Below are positions 10,928 to 21,115 of a stretch of DNA of 64,000 nucleotides, piece after piece; position 1 is the stretch's first letter, and every line of letters starts with the position of its first letter. The position numbers and the translations under genes are program-made. This DNA comes from Procambarus clarkii (Eukaryota > Arthropoda > Malacostraca > Decapoda > Cambaridae): the NCBI RefSeq assembly GCF_040958095.1, contig NC_091180.1, forward strand, positions 6,882,051-6,946,050, written 5' to 3'. Below the pieces are notes generated by a model. It searched no databases. It was not told where the DNA came from and saw only the letters and a program-made list of their open reading frames with translations.

Positions 10928-10971
10928 TTGCTGTGGCTCAGCAACACACATGCATTGCTGAGCCACAGCAA
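10928..10971. repeat. Perfect 17-bp hairpin
   Basis: TTGCTGTGGCTCAGCAA (10928-10944), a 10-base loop, then the exact complement TTGCTGAGCCACAGCAA (10955-10971). No T-run follows, so it is not a simple terminator. Confidence 0.85.
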
Positions 10972-11067
10972 CGCGTGGCCGGGTACAGCCAGTTATATAA
11001 TAATTTTTGTTATTCAGCACTTACTTGGAATACCTTCGCTGCCGTGTGTTTAGTTCATTTATTATGG

Positions 11068-11478
11068 AGGCCATATACTCATCCTGTGAGTGGTAGTGGA
11101 CCCCATACTCATCCTGTGAGTGGTGGTGGACCCCATACTCATCCTGTGAGTGGTGGTGGACCCAATACCCATCCTGTGAGTAGTGGTGAACCCCATACCC
11201 ATCCTGTGAGTGGTGGTGGACCCCATACTCATCCTGTGAGTGGTGGTGGACCCCATACTCATCCTGTGAGTGGTAGTGGACCCCATACCCATCGTGTGAG
11301 TGGTAGTGGACCCCATACCCATCCTGTGAGTGGTAGTGAACCCCATACCCATCCTGTGAGTGGTAGTGAACCCCATACCCATCCTGTGAGTGGTGGTGGA
11401 CCCCATACCCATCCTGTGAGTGGTGGTGGACCCCATACCCATCCTGTGAATGGCAGTGGACCCCACACCCATCCTGTG
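11068..11478. repeat. 30-bp minisatellite (ACCCCATACCCATCCTGTGA)
   Basis: About 14 units of 30 bp: CATCCTGTGAGTGGTGGTGG then ACCCCATACC. The unit is divisible by three and stop-free, so frames on both strands look coding (H-T-H-P-V-S-G-G-G-P on plus). Each unit contains GTGAGT, a splice-donor-like string. Confidence 0.93.
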
Positions 11479-11903
11479 AGGGCACTGGAGACGGTCACAG
11501 AGACACACACACAAGAGGTTCAGCATTAATCAACAGTTGCACAGTTTAACGTCATCCCCGAAGTACTAACAGGTAGAGCTGTCCCAGCAGTTTCATCAGC
11601 AAGACTGGCTGTTGCGCATGCGCCCTACCCCCTGACCAATTGCCAAGTTCTGAATAAGATTCTCAATTGTTGCAGAGTAACCCCGCGTCCTGTACCCCGA
11701 CGGGGCGACCAGACAGCAGCAGCCACATATGGACGCACATATTAGGGAGGGTTGTGATAGCGGAGAGTTGTGGACGAGGTTGTATAATATGGTTGTAGTG
11801 TGGGAGTGTAGGAGCGCGGGTGGTGGTGGTCAGAGGGAGGTGTACTGTACTGTTTAGCCATGCGGACCTCATACACTTGGTACACACAACACGGGTCGTC
11901 CTC
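11479..11903. other. Spacer without recognised feature
   Basis: GC-moderate, apparently single-copy sequence between two minisatellites. I see no convincing coding frame or RNA gene in it. Confidence 0.5.
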
Positions 11904-13130
11904 GTCGCCTCTCATGCATGGGGAGCCATCCCCCGCCAGTGTCGCCTCTCATGCATGGGGAGCCATCCCCCGCCAGTGACGCCTCTCATGCATGGGCAGC
12001 CATCCCCCGCCAGTGTCGCCTCTCATGCATGGGGAGCCATCCCCCGCCAGTGTCGCCCCTCATGCATGGGCAGCCATCCCCCGCCAGTGTCGCCCCTCAT
12101 GCATGGGCAGCCATCCCCCGCCAGTGTCGCCTCTCATGCATGGGGAGCCATCCCCCGCCAGTGTCGCCCCTCATGCATGGGCAGCCATCCCCCGCCAGTG
12201 TCGCCCCTCATGCATGGGCAGCCATCCCCCGCCAGTGTCGCCACTCATGCATGGGGAGCCATCCCCCGCCAGTGTCGCCCCTCATGCATGGGGAGCCATC
12301 CCCCGCCAGTGTCGCCCCTCATGCATGGGGAGCCATCCCCCGCCAGTGTCGCCTCTCATGCATGGGGAGCCATCCCCCGCCAGTGACACCCCTCATGCAT
12401 GGGGAGCCATCCCCCGCCAGTGTCGCCCCTCATGCATGGGGAGCCATCCCCCGCCAGTGACGCCCCTCATGCATGGGGAGCCATCCCCCGCCAGTGTCGC
12501 CTCTCATGCATGGGGAGCCATCCCCCGCCAGTGTCGCCTCTCATGCATGGGGAGCCATCCCCCGCCAGTGTCGCCCCTCATGCATGGGGAGCCATCCCCC
12601 GCCAGTGACGCCCCTCATGCATGGGGAGCCATCCCCCGCCAGTGTCGCCTCTCATGCATGGGGAGCCATCCCCCGCCAGTGTCGCCTCTCATGCATGGGG
12701 AGCCATCCCCCGCCAGTGACGCCCCTCATGCATGGGGAGCCATCCCCCGCCAGTGACGCCCCTCATGCATGGGGAGCCATCCCCCGCCAGTGACGCCCCT
12801 CATGCATGGGGAGCCATCCCCCGCCAGTGACGCCCCTCATGCATGGGGAGCCATCCCCCGCCAGTGACGCCCCTCATGCATGGGGAGCCATCCCCCGCCA
12901 GTGACGCCCCTCATGCATGGGGAGCCATCCCCCGCCAGTGACGCCCCTCATGCATGGGGAGCCATCCCCCGCCAGTGACGCCCCTCATGCATGGGGAGCC
13001 ATCCCCCGCCAGTGTCGCCTCTCATGCATGGGGAGCCATCCCCCGCCAGTGACGCCCCTCATGCATGGGGAGCCATCCCCCGCCAGTGTCGCCCCTCATG
13101 CATGGGGAGCCATCCCCCGCCAGTGACGCC
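11904..13130. repeat. 37-bp minisatellite
   Basis: About 33 units of 37 bp: GTCGCCTCTCATGCATGGGG followed by AGCCATCCCCCGCCAGT. Variation is mainly GTCGCC/GACGCC, CTCTC/CCCTC and GGGGAG/GGGCAG. As 37 is one more than a multiple of three, all three plus frames encode the same 37-residue period, shifted. There are no unique spacers between repeats, so it is not a CRISPR array. Confidence 0.95.
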
Positions 13131-13584
13131 TAACTCTCTCCCCTGCTCCTGCCGCCTTCCCTCCTCTCTCGTCAATCAGCTTGTTGAAGATATCTTCATC
13201 CTGATTCAAAGTACACACACGCTATGTAAGCGTATTTGAGGGCTTCATGTTAGGTTAGGGTAAGTTAGGGATAGGTTAGAGTAAGTTAGGACAGGTTAGG
13301 ATAAGTTAGGACAGGTTAGGGTAATTTAGGACAGGTTAAGATAAATTAGAACAGGTTAGGGTAAAATAGGGCAGGTTAGGGTAAGTTAGGACAGGTTAGG
13401 GTAAGTTAGGACAAGTTAGGGGAAGTTAGGACAGGTTAGGGTAAGTTAGGACAGGTTAGGGTAAGTTAGGACAAGTTAGGGGAAGTTAGGACAGGTTAGG
13501 GGAAGTTAGGACAGGTTAGGGTAAGTTAGGACAGGTTAGGGAAAGTTAGGACAGGTTAGAACAGGTTAGGGTAAGTTAGGGCAG

Positions 13585-13678
13585 GTTATCTTGAGGTTAT
13601 CTTGAGATGATTTCGGGGCTTTTAGTGTCACCGCGGCCCGGTCCTCGACCAGGCCTCCACCCCCAGGAAGCCGCCCAG
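13585..13678 (-). mobile_element. SINE fragment in the TTAGG array
   Basis: GTTATCTTGAGGTTATCTTG to CCCCCAGGAAGCCGCCCAG, the 3' part of the SINE at 13905-14145. Array sequence continues on both sides. Confidence 0.8.
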
Positions 13679-13904
13679 GACAGGTTAGGATAAGTTAGGA
13701 CAGGTTAGGGTAAGTTACGACAGGTTAGGATAAGTTAGAAAAGATTAGGGCAAGTTAGGACAGGTTAGGCTAAGTTAGGACAGGTTAGGGGTAAGTTAGG
13801 ACAAGTTAGGGGAAGTTAGGACAGGTTAGGGTAAGTTAGGACAGGTTAGAATAGGTTAGGGTAAGTTAGGACAGGTTAGAATAGGTTAGGGTAAGTTAGG
13901 GCAG

Positions 13905-14145
13905 GTTATCTTGAGATGATTTCGGGGCTTTTAGTGTCCCCGCGGCCCGGTCATCAACCAGGCCTCCACCCCCAGGAAGCAGCCCGTGACAGCTGGCTAA
14001 CACTCGGGTACCTATTTTACTGCTAGGTAACAGGGGCATAGGGTGAAAGAAACTCTGCCCATTGTTTCTCGCCGGCGCCCGGGATCGAACCCAGGACCAC
14101 AGGATCACAAATTTAGCGTGCTGTCTGCTCGGCTGACCGGCTCCC
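13905..14145 (-). mobile_element. tRNA-derived SINE, near full length
   Basis: Read on the minus strand it starts GGGAGCCGGTCAGCCGAGCA (A-box region), has GGTTCGATCCCGGG (a good B box) at about 14087-14100, then a body with ATGCCCCTGTTACCTAGCAG and GGGCCGCGGGGACACTAAAA, ending AGATAACC. The internal polymerase III promoter marks it as tRNA-derived. Inserted within the TTAGG-type array. Confidence 0.85.
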
Positions 14146-15229
14146 AAGGTTAGGGTAAGTTAGGACAGGTTAGGGTAAGTTAGGACCGGTTAGGGTAAGT
14201 TAGGACAGGTTAGGGTAAGTTAGGACAGGTTAGGATAAGTTAGGACAGGTTAGGGTAAGTTAGGACAGGTTAGGGTAAGTTAGGACAGGTTAGGATAAGG
14301 TAGGACAGGTTAGGGTAAGTTAGGACAAGTTAGGGTAAGTTACAACAGGTTAGGATAAGTTAGAACAGATTAGGGCAAGTTAGGACAGGTTAGGCTAAGT
14401 TAGGACAGGTTAGGGTAAGTTAGGGTAAGTTAGGGCATATTAGGGTAAGTTAGAACAGGTTTGGATAAGTTAGGACAGGTTAGGGTAAGTTAGGACAGGT
14501 TAGGGTAAGTTAGGACAGGTTAGGGTAAGTTAGGGAAGGTTAGGGTAAGATAGGACAGGTTAGGGTACGTTAGGACAGATTAGGGTAAATTAGGATGGGT
14601 TAGGATAAGTTAGGACAGATTAGGGCAAGTTAGGACAGGTTAAAGCAAATTAGGACAGGTTAAGGCAAATTAGGACAGGTTAGGGCAAGTTAGGACAGGA
14701 AAAGGCAAGTTAGGACAGGTTAGGGCAAGTTAGGACAGGTTAGGGCAAGTTAGGACAGGTTAGGGCAAGTTAGGACAGGTTAGGGCAAGTTAGGACATGT
14801 TAGGGCAAGTTAGGACATGTTAGGGCAAGTTAGGACAGGTTAGGGCAAGTTAGGACATGTTAGGGCAAGTTAGGACAGGTTAGGGCAAGTTAGGACATGT
14901 TAGGGCAAGTTAGGGCAAGTAAGGACAGGTTAGCACAAGTTAGGACATGTTAGGGCAAGTTAGCACAGGTTAGGGCAAGTTAGGACAGGTTAGGGCAAGT
15001 TAGGACAGGTTAGGGCAAGTTAGGACAGGTTAGGTGAATAGGTGAACATGACATGGAAGCATAGTGCTAAAACTTCAAGAACTCTTTCACGGAACTCGCT
15101 CCAACACATGTGTCAAAGAGGCGGAGGAAGCGAGGGGGAACTGGATGGCTGACTCAGGCGGTAACACAAGCACTGATAACTGAGAGGAACCCTTGAGAAC
15201 GTCGACATCCACGACGGACGTCATCCTAT

Positions 15230-15435
15230 TATGAGATACACAAAGTGCCCTAAACTCAGCCACTCAGGAAATCAGATCAGCCAAAAGGAACTACGAAAGA
15301 AAACGTGCCCAAAACACAGAGAAAGATTCTAAGTCGTTCTATGTCTCTGTAAGATGTATAACCAAAGCTAAGGATTTGGTTGGGCCTTTAAAAGATGAGA
15401 TTAACCAAACTATACTGGACGACACAAGGGGCAGC
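15230..15435 (+). pseudogene. LINE fragment (region between endonuclease and RT)
   Basis: One plus frame reads SAKRNYERKRAQ, KDSKSFYVSVR and KDLVGPLKDEINQTILDD. This is the familiar LINE linker between endonuclease and reverse transcriptase, a basic helical stretch followed by VGPLKD. The piece is cut off at about 15435 and passes into the 24-bp array. No catalytic motif is present. Confidence 0.65.
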
Positions 15436-15451
15436 GGACACTCTAAATGTG

Positions 15452-16347
15452 TGTACGTCAGTGTGTACATGAAGGGTGAGTATGGTGTGTACGTGAAGGG
15501 TGAGTATGGTGTGTACGTGAAGGGTGAGTATGGTGTGTACGTGAAGGGTGAGTATGGTGTGTACATGAAGGGTGAGTATGGTGTGTACATGAAGGGTGAG
15601 TATGGTGTGTACATGAAGGGTGAGCATGGTGTGTACGTGAAGGGTGAGTATGGTGTGTACATGATGGGTGAGTATGGTGTGTACATGAAGGGTGAGTATG
15701 GTGTGTACATGATGGGAGAGTATGGTGTGTACATGAAGGGTGAGTATGGTGTGTACATGAAGGGTGAGTATGGTGTGTACGTGAAGGGTGAGTATGGTGT
15801 GTACATGATGGGTGAGTATGGTGTGTACATGATGGGTGAGTATGGTGTGTACATGATGGGTGAGTATGGTGTGTACATGATGGGTGAGTATGGTGTGTAC
15901 ATGAAGGGTGAGTATGGTGTGTACATGATGGGTGAGTATGGTGTGTACATGAAGGGTGAGTATGGTGTGTACATGAAGGGTGAGTATGGTGTGTACATGA
16001 AGGGTGAGTATGGTGTGTACGTGAAGGGTGAGTATGGTGTGTACATGAAGGGTGAGTATGGTGTGTACATGATGGGTGAGTATGGTGTGTACATGATGGG
16101 TGAGTATGGTGTGTACATGATGGGTGAGTATGGTGTGTACATGATGGGTGAGTATGGTGTGTACATGATGGGTGAGCATGGTGTGTACATAATGGGTGAG
16201 TATGGTGTGTACATAATGGGTGAGTATGGTGTGTACATGATGGGTGAGTATGGTGTGTACATGAAGGGTGAGTATGGTGTGTACATGATGGGTGAGTATG
16301 GTGTGTACATGAAGGGTGAGTATGGTGTGTACATGATGGGTGAGCCA
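15452..16347. repeat. 24-bp minisatellite
   Basis: About 37 units GTGTACATGAAGGGTGAGTA plus TGGT, varying at ATGAAG/ATGATG/GTGAAG. Every unit contains AGGGTGAGTAT or TGGGTGAGTAT, close to the 5' splice-site consensus on the plus strand. Divisible by three and stop-free, hence spurious long frames on both strands. Confidence 0.95.
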
Positions 16348-18268
16348 TGACTGGTGTACACGAGGCTGCTCCACCCATGGGTGGTGTACACCAGGCAGCT
16401 CCACCCATGGGTGGTGTACACCAGGCAGCTCCACCCATGACTGGTGTACACGAGGCTGCTCCACCCATGACTGGTGTACACCAGGCAGCTCCACCCATGA
16501 CTGGTGTACACGAGGCTGCTCCACCCATGGGTGGTGTACACCAGGCAGCTCCACCCATGACTGGTGTACACCAGGCTGCTCCACCCATGGGTGGTGTACA
16601 CCAGGCAGCTCCACCCATGGGTGGTGTACACCAGGCAGCTCCACCCATGGGTGGTGTACACCTAGGCAGCTCCACCCATGACTGGTGTACACCAGGCTGC
16701 TCCACCCATGGGTGGTGTACACCAGGCAGCTCCACCCATGGGTGGTGTACACCAGGCAGCTCCACCCATGACTGGTGTACACCAGGCTGCTCCACCCATG
16801 GGTGGTGTACACCAGGCAGCTCCACCCATGGGTGGTGTACACCAGGCAGCTCCACCCATGACTGGTGTACACCAGGCTGCTCCACCCATGGGTGGTGTAC
16901 ACCAGGCAGCTCCACCCATGGGTGGTGTACGCCAGGCAGCTCCACCCATGGGTGGTGTACACCAGGCAGCTCCACCCATGACTGGTGTACACCAGGCTGC
17001 TCCACCCATGGGTGGTGTACACCAGGCAGCTCCACCCATGGGTGGTGTACACCAGGCTGCTCCACCCATGACTGGTGTACACCAGGCTGCTCCACCCATG
17101 GGTGGTGTACACCAGGCAGCTCCACCCATGACTGGTGTACACCAGGCAGCTCCACCCATGACTGGTGTACACCAGGCATGCTCCACCCATGAATGGTGTA
17201 CACCAGGCAGCTCCACCCATGACTGGTGTACACCAGGCAGCTCCACCCATGACTGGTGTACACCAGGCTGCTCCACCCATGACTGGTGTACACCAGGCAG
17301 CTCCACCCATGGGTGGTGTACACCAGGCAGCTCCACCCATGACTGGTGTACACCAGGCTGCTCCACCCATGGGTGGTGTACACCAGGCAGCTCCACCCAT
17401 GGGTGGTGTACACCAGGCTGCTCCACCCATGACTGGTGTACACCAGGCTGCTCCACCCATGGGTGGTGTACACCAGGCAGCTCCACCCATGACTGGTGTA
17501 CACCTGGCTGCTCCACCCATGACTGGTGTACACCAGGCAGCTCCACCCATGACTGGTGTACACCAGGCAGCTCCACCCATGACTGGCGTACACCAGGCAG
17601 CTCCACCCATGGGTGGCGTACACCAGGCAGCTCCACCCATGACTGGTGTACACCAGGCAGCTCCACCCATGGGTGGTGTACACCAGGCAGCTCCACCCAT
17701 GACTGGCGTACACCAGGCAGCTCCACCCATGACTGGTGTACACCAGGCTGCTCCACCCATGGGTGGCGTACACCAGGCTGCTCCACCCATGGGTGGTGTA
17801 CACCAGGCAGCTCCACCCATGACTGGTGTACACCAGGCTGCTCCACCCATGACTGGTGTACACCAGGCAGCTCCACCCATGGGTGGTGTACACCAGGCAG
17901 CTCCACCCATGACTGGTGTACACCAGGCAGCTCCACCCATGACTGGCGTACACCAGGCAGCTCCACCCATGGGTGGCGTACACCAGGCAGCTCCACCCAT
18001 GACTGGTGTACACCAGGCAGCTCCACCCATGACTGGCGTACACCAGGCAGCTCCACCCATGACTGGTGTACACCAGGCTGCTCCACCCATGGGTGGTGTA
18101 CACCAGGCTGCTCCACCCATGGGTGGTGTACACCAGGCTGCTCCACCCATGGGTGGTGTACACCAGGCAGCTCCACCCATGACTGGCGTACACCAGGCAG
18201 CTCCACCCATGACTGGCGTACACCAGGCAGCTCCACCCATGACTGGTGTACACCAGGCAGCTCCACCC
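16348..18268. repeat. 30-bp minisatellite (GGTGTACACCAGGCAGCTCC)
   Basis: About 64 units: ATGACTGGTGTACACCAGGC plus AGCTCCACCC, alternating ATGACT with ATGGGT and GGCAGC with GGCTGC. Contains the palindrome GGTGTACACC in most units. Stop-free in all six frames over most of its length. Confidence 0.95.
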
Positions 18269-18418
18269 TGGCACATACACACTATTTCACCACAATACTT
18301 TACACCCCCGGACTCCGGCCAGCGGCGGCCAGAATACACATTAGAGGACCTGGTGATGTGGAAATATTGAGAAGATTCAGATGTGCAACATGTGTGTGGG
18401 CTCAGGTGTGACCCACGG

Positions 18419-20468
18419 TGCTGGGACAACCTGGTGGTGCTGGGACAACCTGGTGGTGCTGGGACAACCTGGTGGTGCTGAGACAACCTGGTGGTGCTGG
18501 GACAACTTGGTGGTGGTGCTGAGACAACTTGGTGGTGGTGCTGAGACAACTTGGTGGTGGTGCTGAGACAACTTGGTGGTGGTGCTGGGACAACCTGGTG
18601 GTGCTGGGACAACCTGCCGGTGCTGAGACAACCTGGAGGTGGTGCTGGGACAACCTGGTGGTGCTGGGACAACCTGGTGGTGGTGCTGGGACAACCTGGT
18701 GGTGCTGGGACAACATGGTTTTGCTGGGACAACCTGGTGGTGGTGCTGGGACAACCTGGTGGTGGTGCTGGGACAACCTGGCGGTGCTGGGACAACCTGG
18801 TGGTGCTGGGACAACCTGGCGGTGGTGCTGGGACAACCTTGTGGAGCTGAGACAACCTGGTGGTGCAGGGACAACCTGGTGGTGCTGGGACAACCTGGTG
18901 GTGCTGGGACAACCTGGTGGTGCTGGGACAACCTGGTGGTGCTGGGACAACCTGGTGGTGCTGAGACAACCTGCCGGTGCTGGGACAACCTGGTGGTGCT
19001 GGGACAACCTGCTGGTGCTGGGACAACCTGGTGGTGCTGGGAAGACCTGGTGGTGGTGCTGGGACAACCTGGTGGTGCTGGGACAACCTGGTGGTGCTGG
19101 GACAACCTGGTGGTGCTGGGACAACCTGGTGGTGCTGAGACAACCTGGTGGTGGTGCTGGGACCTGGTGGTGCTGGGACAACCTGGTGGTGCTGGGACAA
19201 CCTGGTGGTGGTGCTGGGACAACCTGGTGGTGGTGCTGGGACAACCTGGTGGTGGTGCTGGGACAACCTGGTGGTGCTGGGACAACCTGGCGGTGGTGCT
19301 GGGACAACCTGGCGGTGGTGCTGGGACAACCTGGTTGTGCTGGGACAACCAGGTGGTGCTGGGACAACCTGGTGGTGGTGCTGGGACAACCTGCTTGTGG
19401 TGCTCGGACTACCTGGTGGTGCTGGGACAACCTGGTGGTGCTGGGACAACCTGGTGGTGCTGGGACAACCTGGTGATGCTAGGACAACCTGGTGGTGCTG
19501 GGACAACCTGGTGGTGCTGGGACAACCTGGTGGTGCTGAGACAACCTGGTGGTGGTGCTGGGACAACCTGGTGGTGGTGCTGGGACAACCTGGTGGTGGT
19601 GCTGGGACAACCTGGTGGTGGTGCTGGGACAACCTGGTGGTGGTGCTGGGACAACCTGGTGGTGGTGCTGGGACAACCTGGTGGTGGTGCTGGGACAACC
19701 TGGTGGTGGTGCTGGGACAACCTGGTGGTGGTGCTGGGACAACCTGGTGGTGGTGCTGGGACAACCTGGTGGTGGTGCTGGGACAACCTGGTGGTGGTAC
19801 GGGGACAACCTGGTGGTACTGGGACAACCTGGTGGTACGGGGACAACCTGGTGGTGCTGAGACAACCTGGTGGTGCTGAGACAACCTGGAGGTGGTGCTG
19901 GGACAACCTGGTGGTGCTGGGACAACCTGGTGGTGCTGGGACAACCTGGTGGTGCTGAGACAACCTGGTGGTGGTGCTGGGACAACCTGGTGGTGGTGCT
20001 GGGACAACCTGGTGGTGGTGCTAGGACAACCTGGTGGTGGTGCTGGGACAACCTGGTGGTGGTGCTGGGACAACCTGGTGGTGGTGCTGGGACAACCTGG
20101 TGGTGGTGCTGGGACAACCTGGTGGTGGTGCTGGGACAACCTGGTGGTGGTGCTGGGACAACCTGGTGGTGGTGCTGGGACAACCTGGTGGTGGTGCTGG
20201 GACAACCTGGTGGTGGTGCTGGGACAACCTGGTGGTGGTGCTGGGACAACCTGGTGGTGGTGCTGGGACAACCTGGTGGTGGTGCTGGGACAACCTGGTG
20301 GTGGTGCTGGGACAACCTGGTGGTGGTGCTGGGACAACCTGGTGGTGGTGCTGGGACAACCTGGTGGTGGTGCTGGGACAACCTGGTGGTGGTGCTGGGA
20401 CAACCTGGTGGTGGTGCTGGGACAACCTGGTGGTGGTGCTGGGACAACCTGGTGGTGGTGCTGGGACA
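18419..20468. repeat. 19/22-bp minisatellite (CTGGGACAACCTGGTGGTG)
   Basis: About 100 units of CTGGGACAACCTGGTGGTG (19 bp) or the same with an extra GTG (22 bp). 22-bp units are homogenised at 19550-19790 and 19970-20468; mixed and mutated units lie to the left. Frames rotate through the array and remain open. Confidence 0.95.
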
Positions 20469-21069
20469 GTGACAGTAATCGGTAATAGGACCCATTATCA
20501 CCACACCAGAAATAAATATCTCTTTGATATCCCCAGGGTCAAACTTAATCTGTGTAAACACTCTATGCAAATTAAGGGACCTAGTCTATGGAACTCACTC
20601 CCTAGTGAATTGAAAAACTGTAAAACTTTTGCCTTATTTAAAAGCAAAACCAAGAAGTACCTAACTTCATCTATTTAGTTTCCTACACTGAGCTTTAAAT
20701 TTGCTCTGTACCTAGTGGTACCCAATCTCCTAATTTTTATGTAATATCAAACAACCTTATCATTGTGTTCATTGCTGTCTTCTTTTATGTGCTAGCCATA
20801 TGCTGTATTGTGACTACCAATTTTTGTCAACTACCATTCAAGCTGTCATTGCAATCAATCTTATATTGTTTCTGCTGTATTGTGCCTACCAATTTGTTGT
20901 CAACTACCATTTTAAGCTGTCATTGCAATCAATCATAGCTACCTATGTGCTTTAATATACTGTACCTATAATTTTCTCTCATCTTTTTTTTTTTCATTCC
21001 ATGTAATCTGTTATCATTTTTTTGTCTATAAATTTTGCAAGTATTTACCTCCTTAAAATTTTCTTAGAT
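20469..21069 (+). mobile_element. CR1/L2-like LINE 3' tail
   Basis: Plus strand. The last coding part reads RNKYLFDIPRVKLNLC, QIKGPSLWNSLPSELKNC and FKSKTKKYLTSS, then stops at 20678, the standard C-terminus of CR1/L2-type reverse transcriptases (GPxLWNSLP signature). About 390 bases of AT-rich 3' UTR follow. It is 5' truncated at the minisatellite edge and its far end abuts the 3' end of LINE copy A. Confidence 0.75.
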
Positions 21070-21115
21070 TAAGTAAGTAAGTAATTATCAAAAGAAGGCA
21101 CCAAACCGGGAAGGC

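Larger units (their letters stand above)
13249..15034. repeat. Degenerate TTAGG-type (telomere-like) array
   Basis: About 1.8 kb, mainly a 20-bp higher-order unit GGTTAGGGTAAGTTAGGACA, so TTAGG recurs about every 10 bp. TTAGG is the ancestral arthropod telomere repeat; here it is interspersed with ACAGG and GTAAG and is too degenerate to be a working telomere. Variant unit types cluster (GTAAG to about 14580, GCAAG after). Two SINE pieces interrupt it. Confidence 0.85.

Noticed and set aside
11904-13130. CRISPR array of 37-bp repeats
   Set aside because: Repeats are contiguous without unique spacers, there are no cas genes, and the context is eukaryotic.
14087-14145. Genuine tRNA gene (A and B boxes present)
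   Set aside because: The tRNA-like head is degenerate and fused to a SINE body that recurs at 9917 and 13585; no cloverleaf that I could complete.
13249-15034. Functional telomere
   Set aside because: TTAGG units are separated by variant pentamers and followed on both sides by other sequence; at most interstitial or subtelomeric.
16348-18268. CRISPR or tRNA cluster suggested by regular 30-bp spacing
   Set aside because: Simple tandem repeat; no spacers and no tRNA fold.
15388-20403. 1671-codon minus-strand frame as a structural protein gene
   Set aside because: Composed of three unrelated minisatellites with equally open frames on the opposite strand. Kept as a finding only because the frame also crosses unique sequence.
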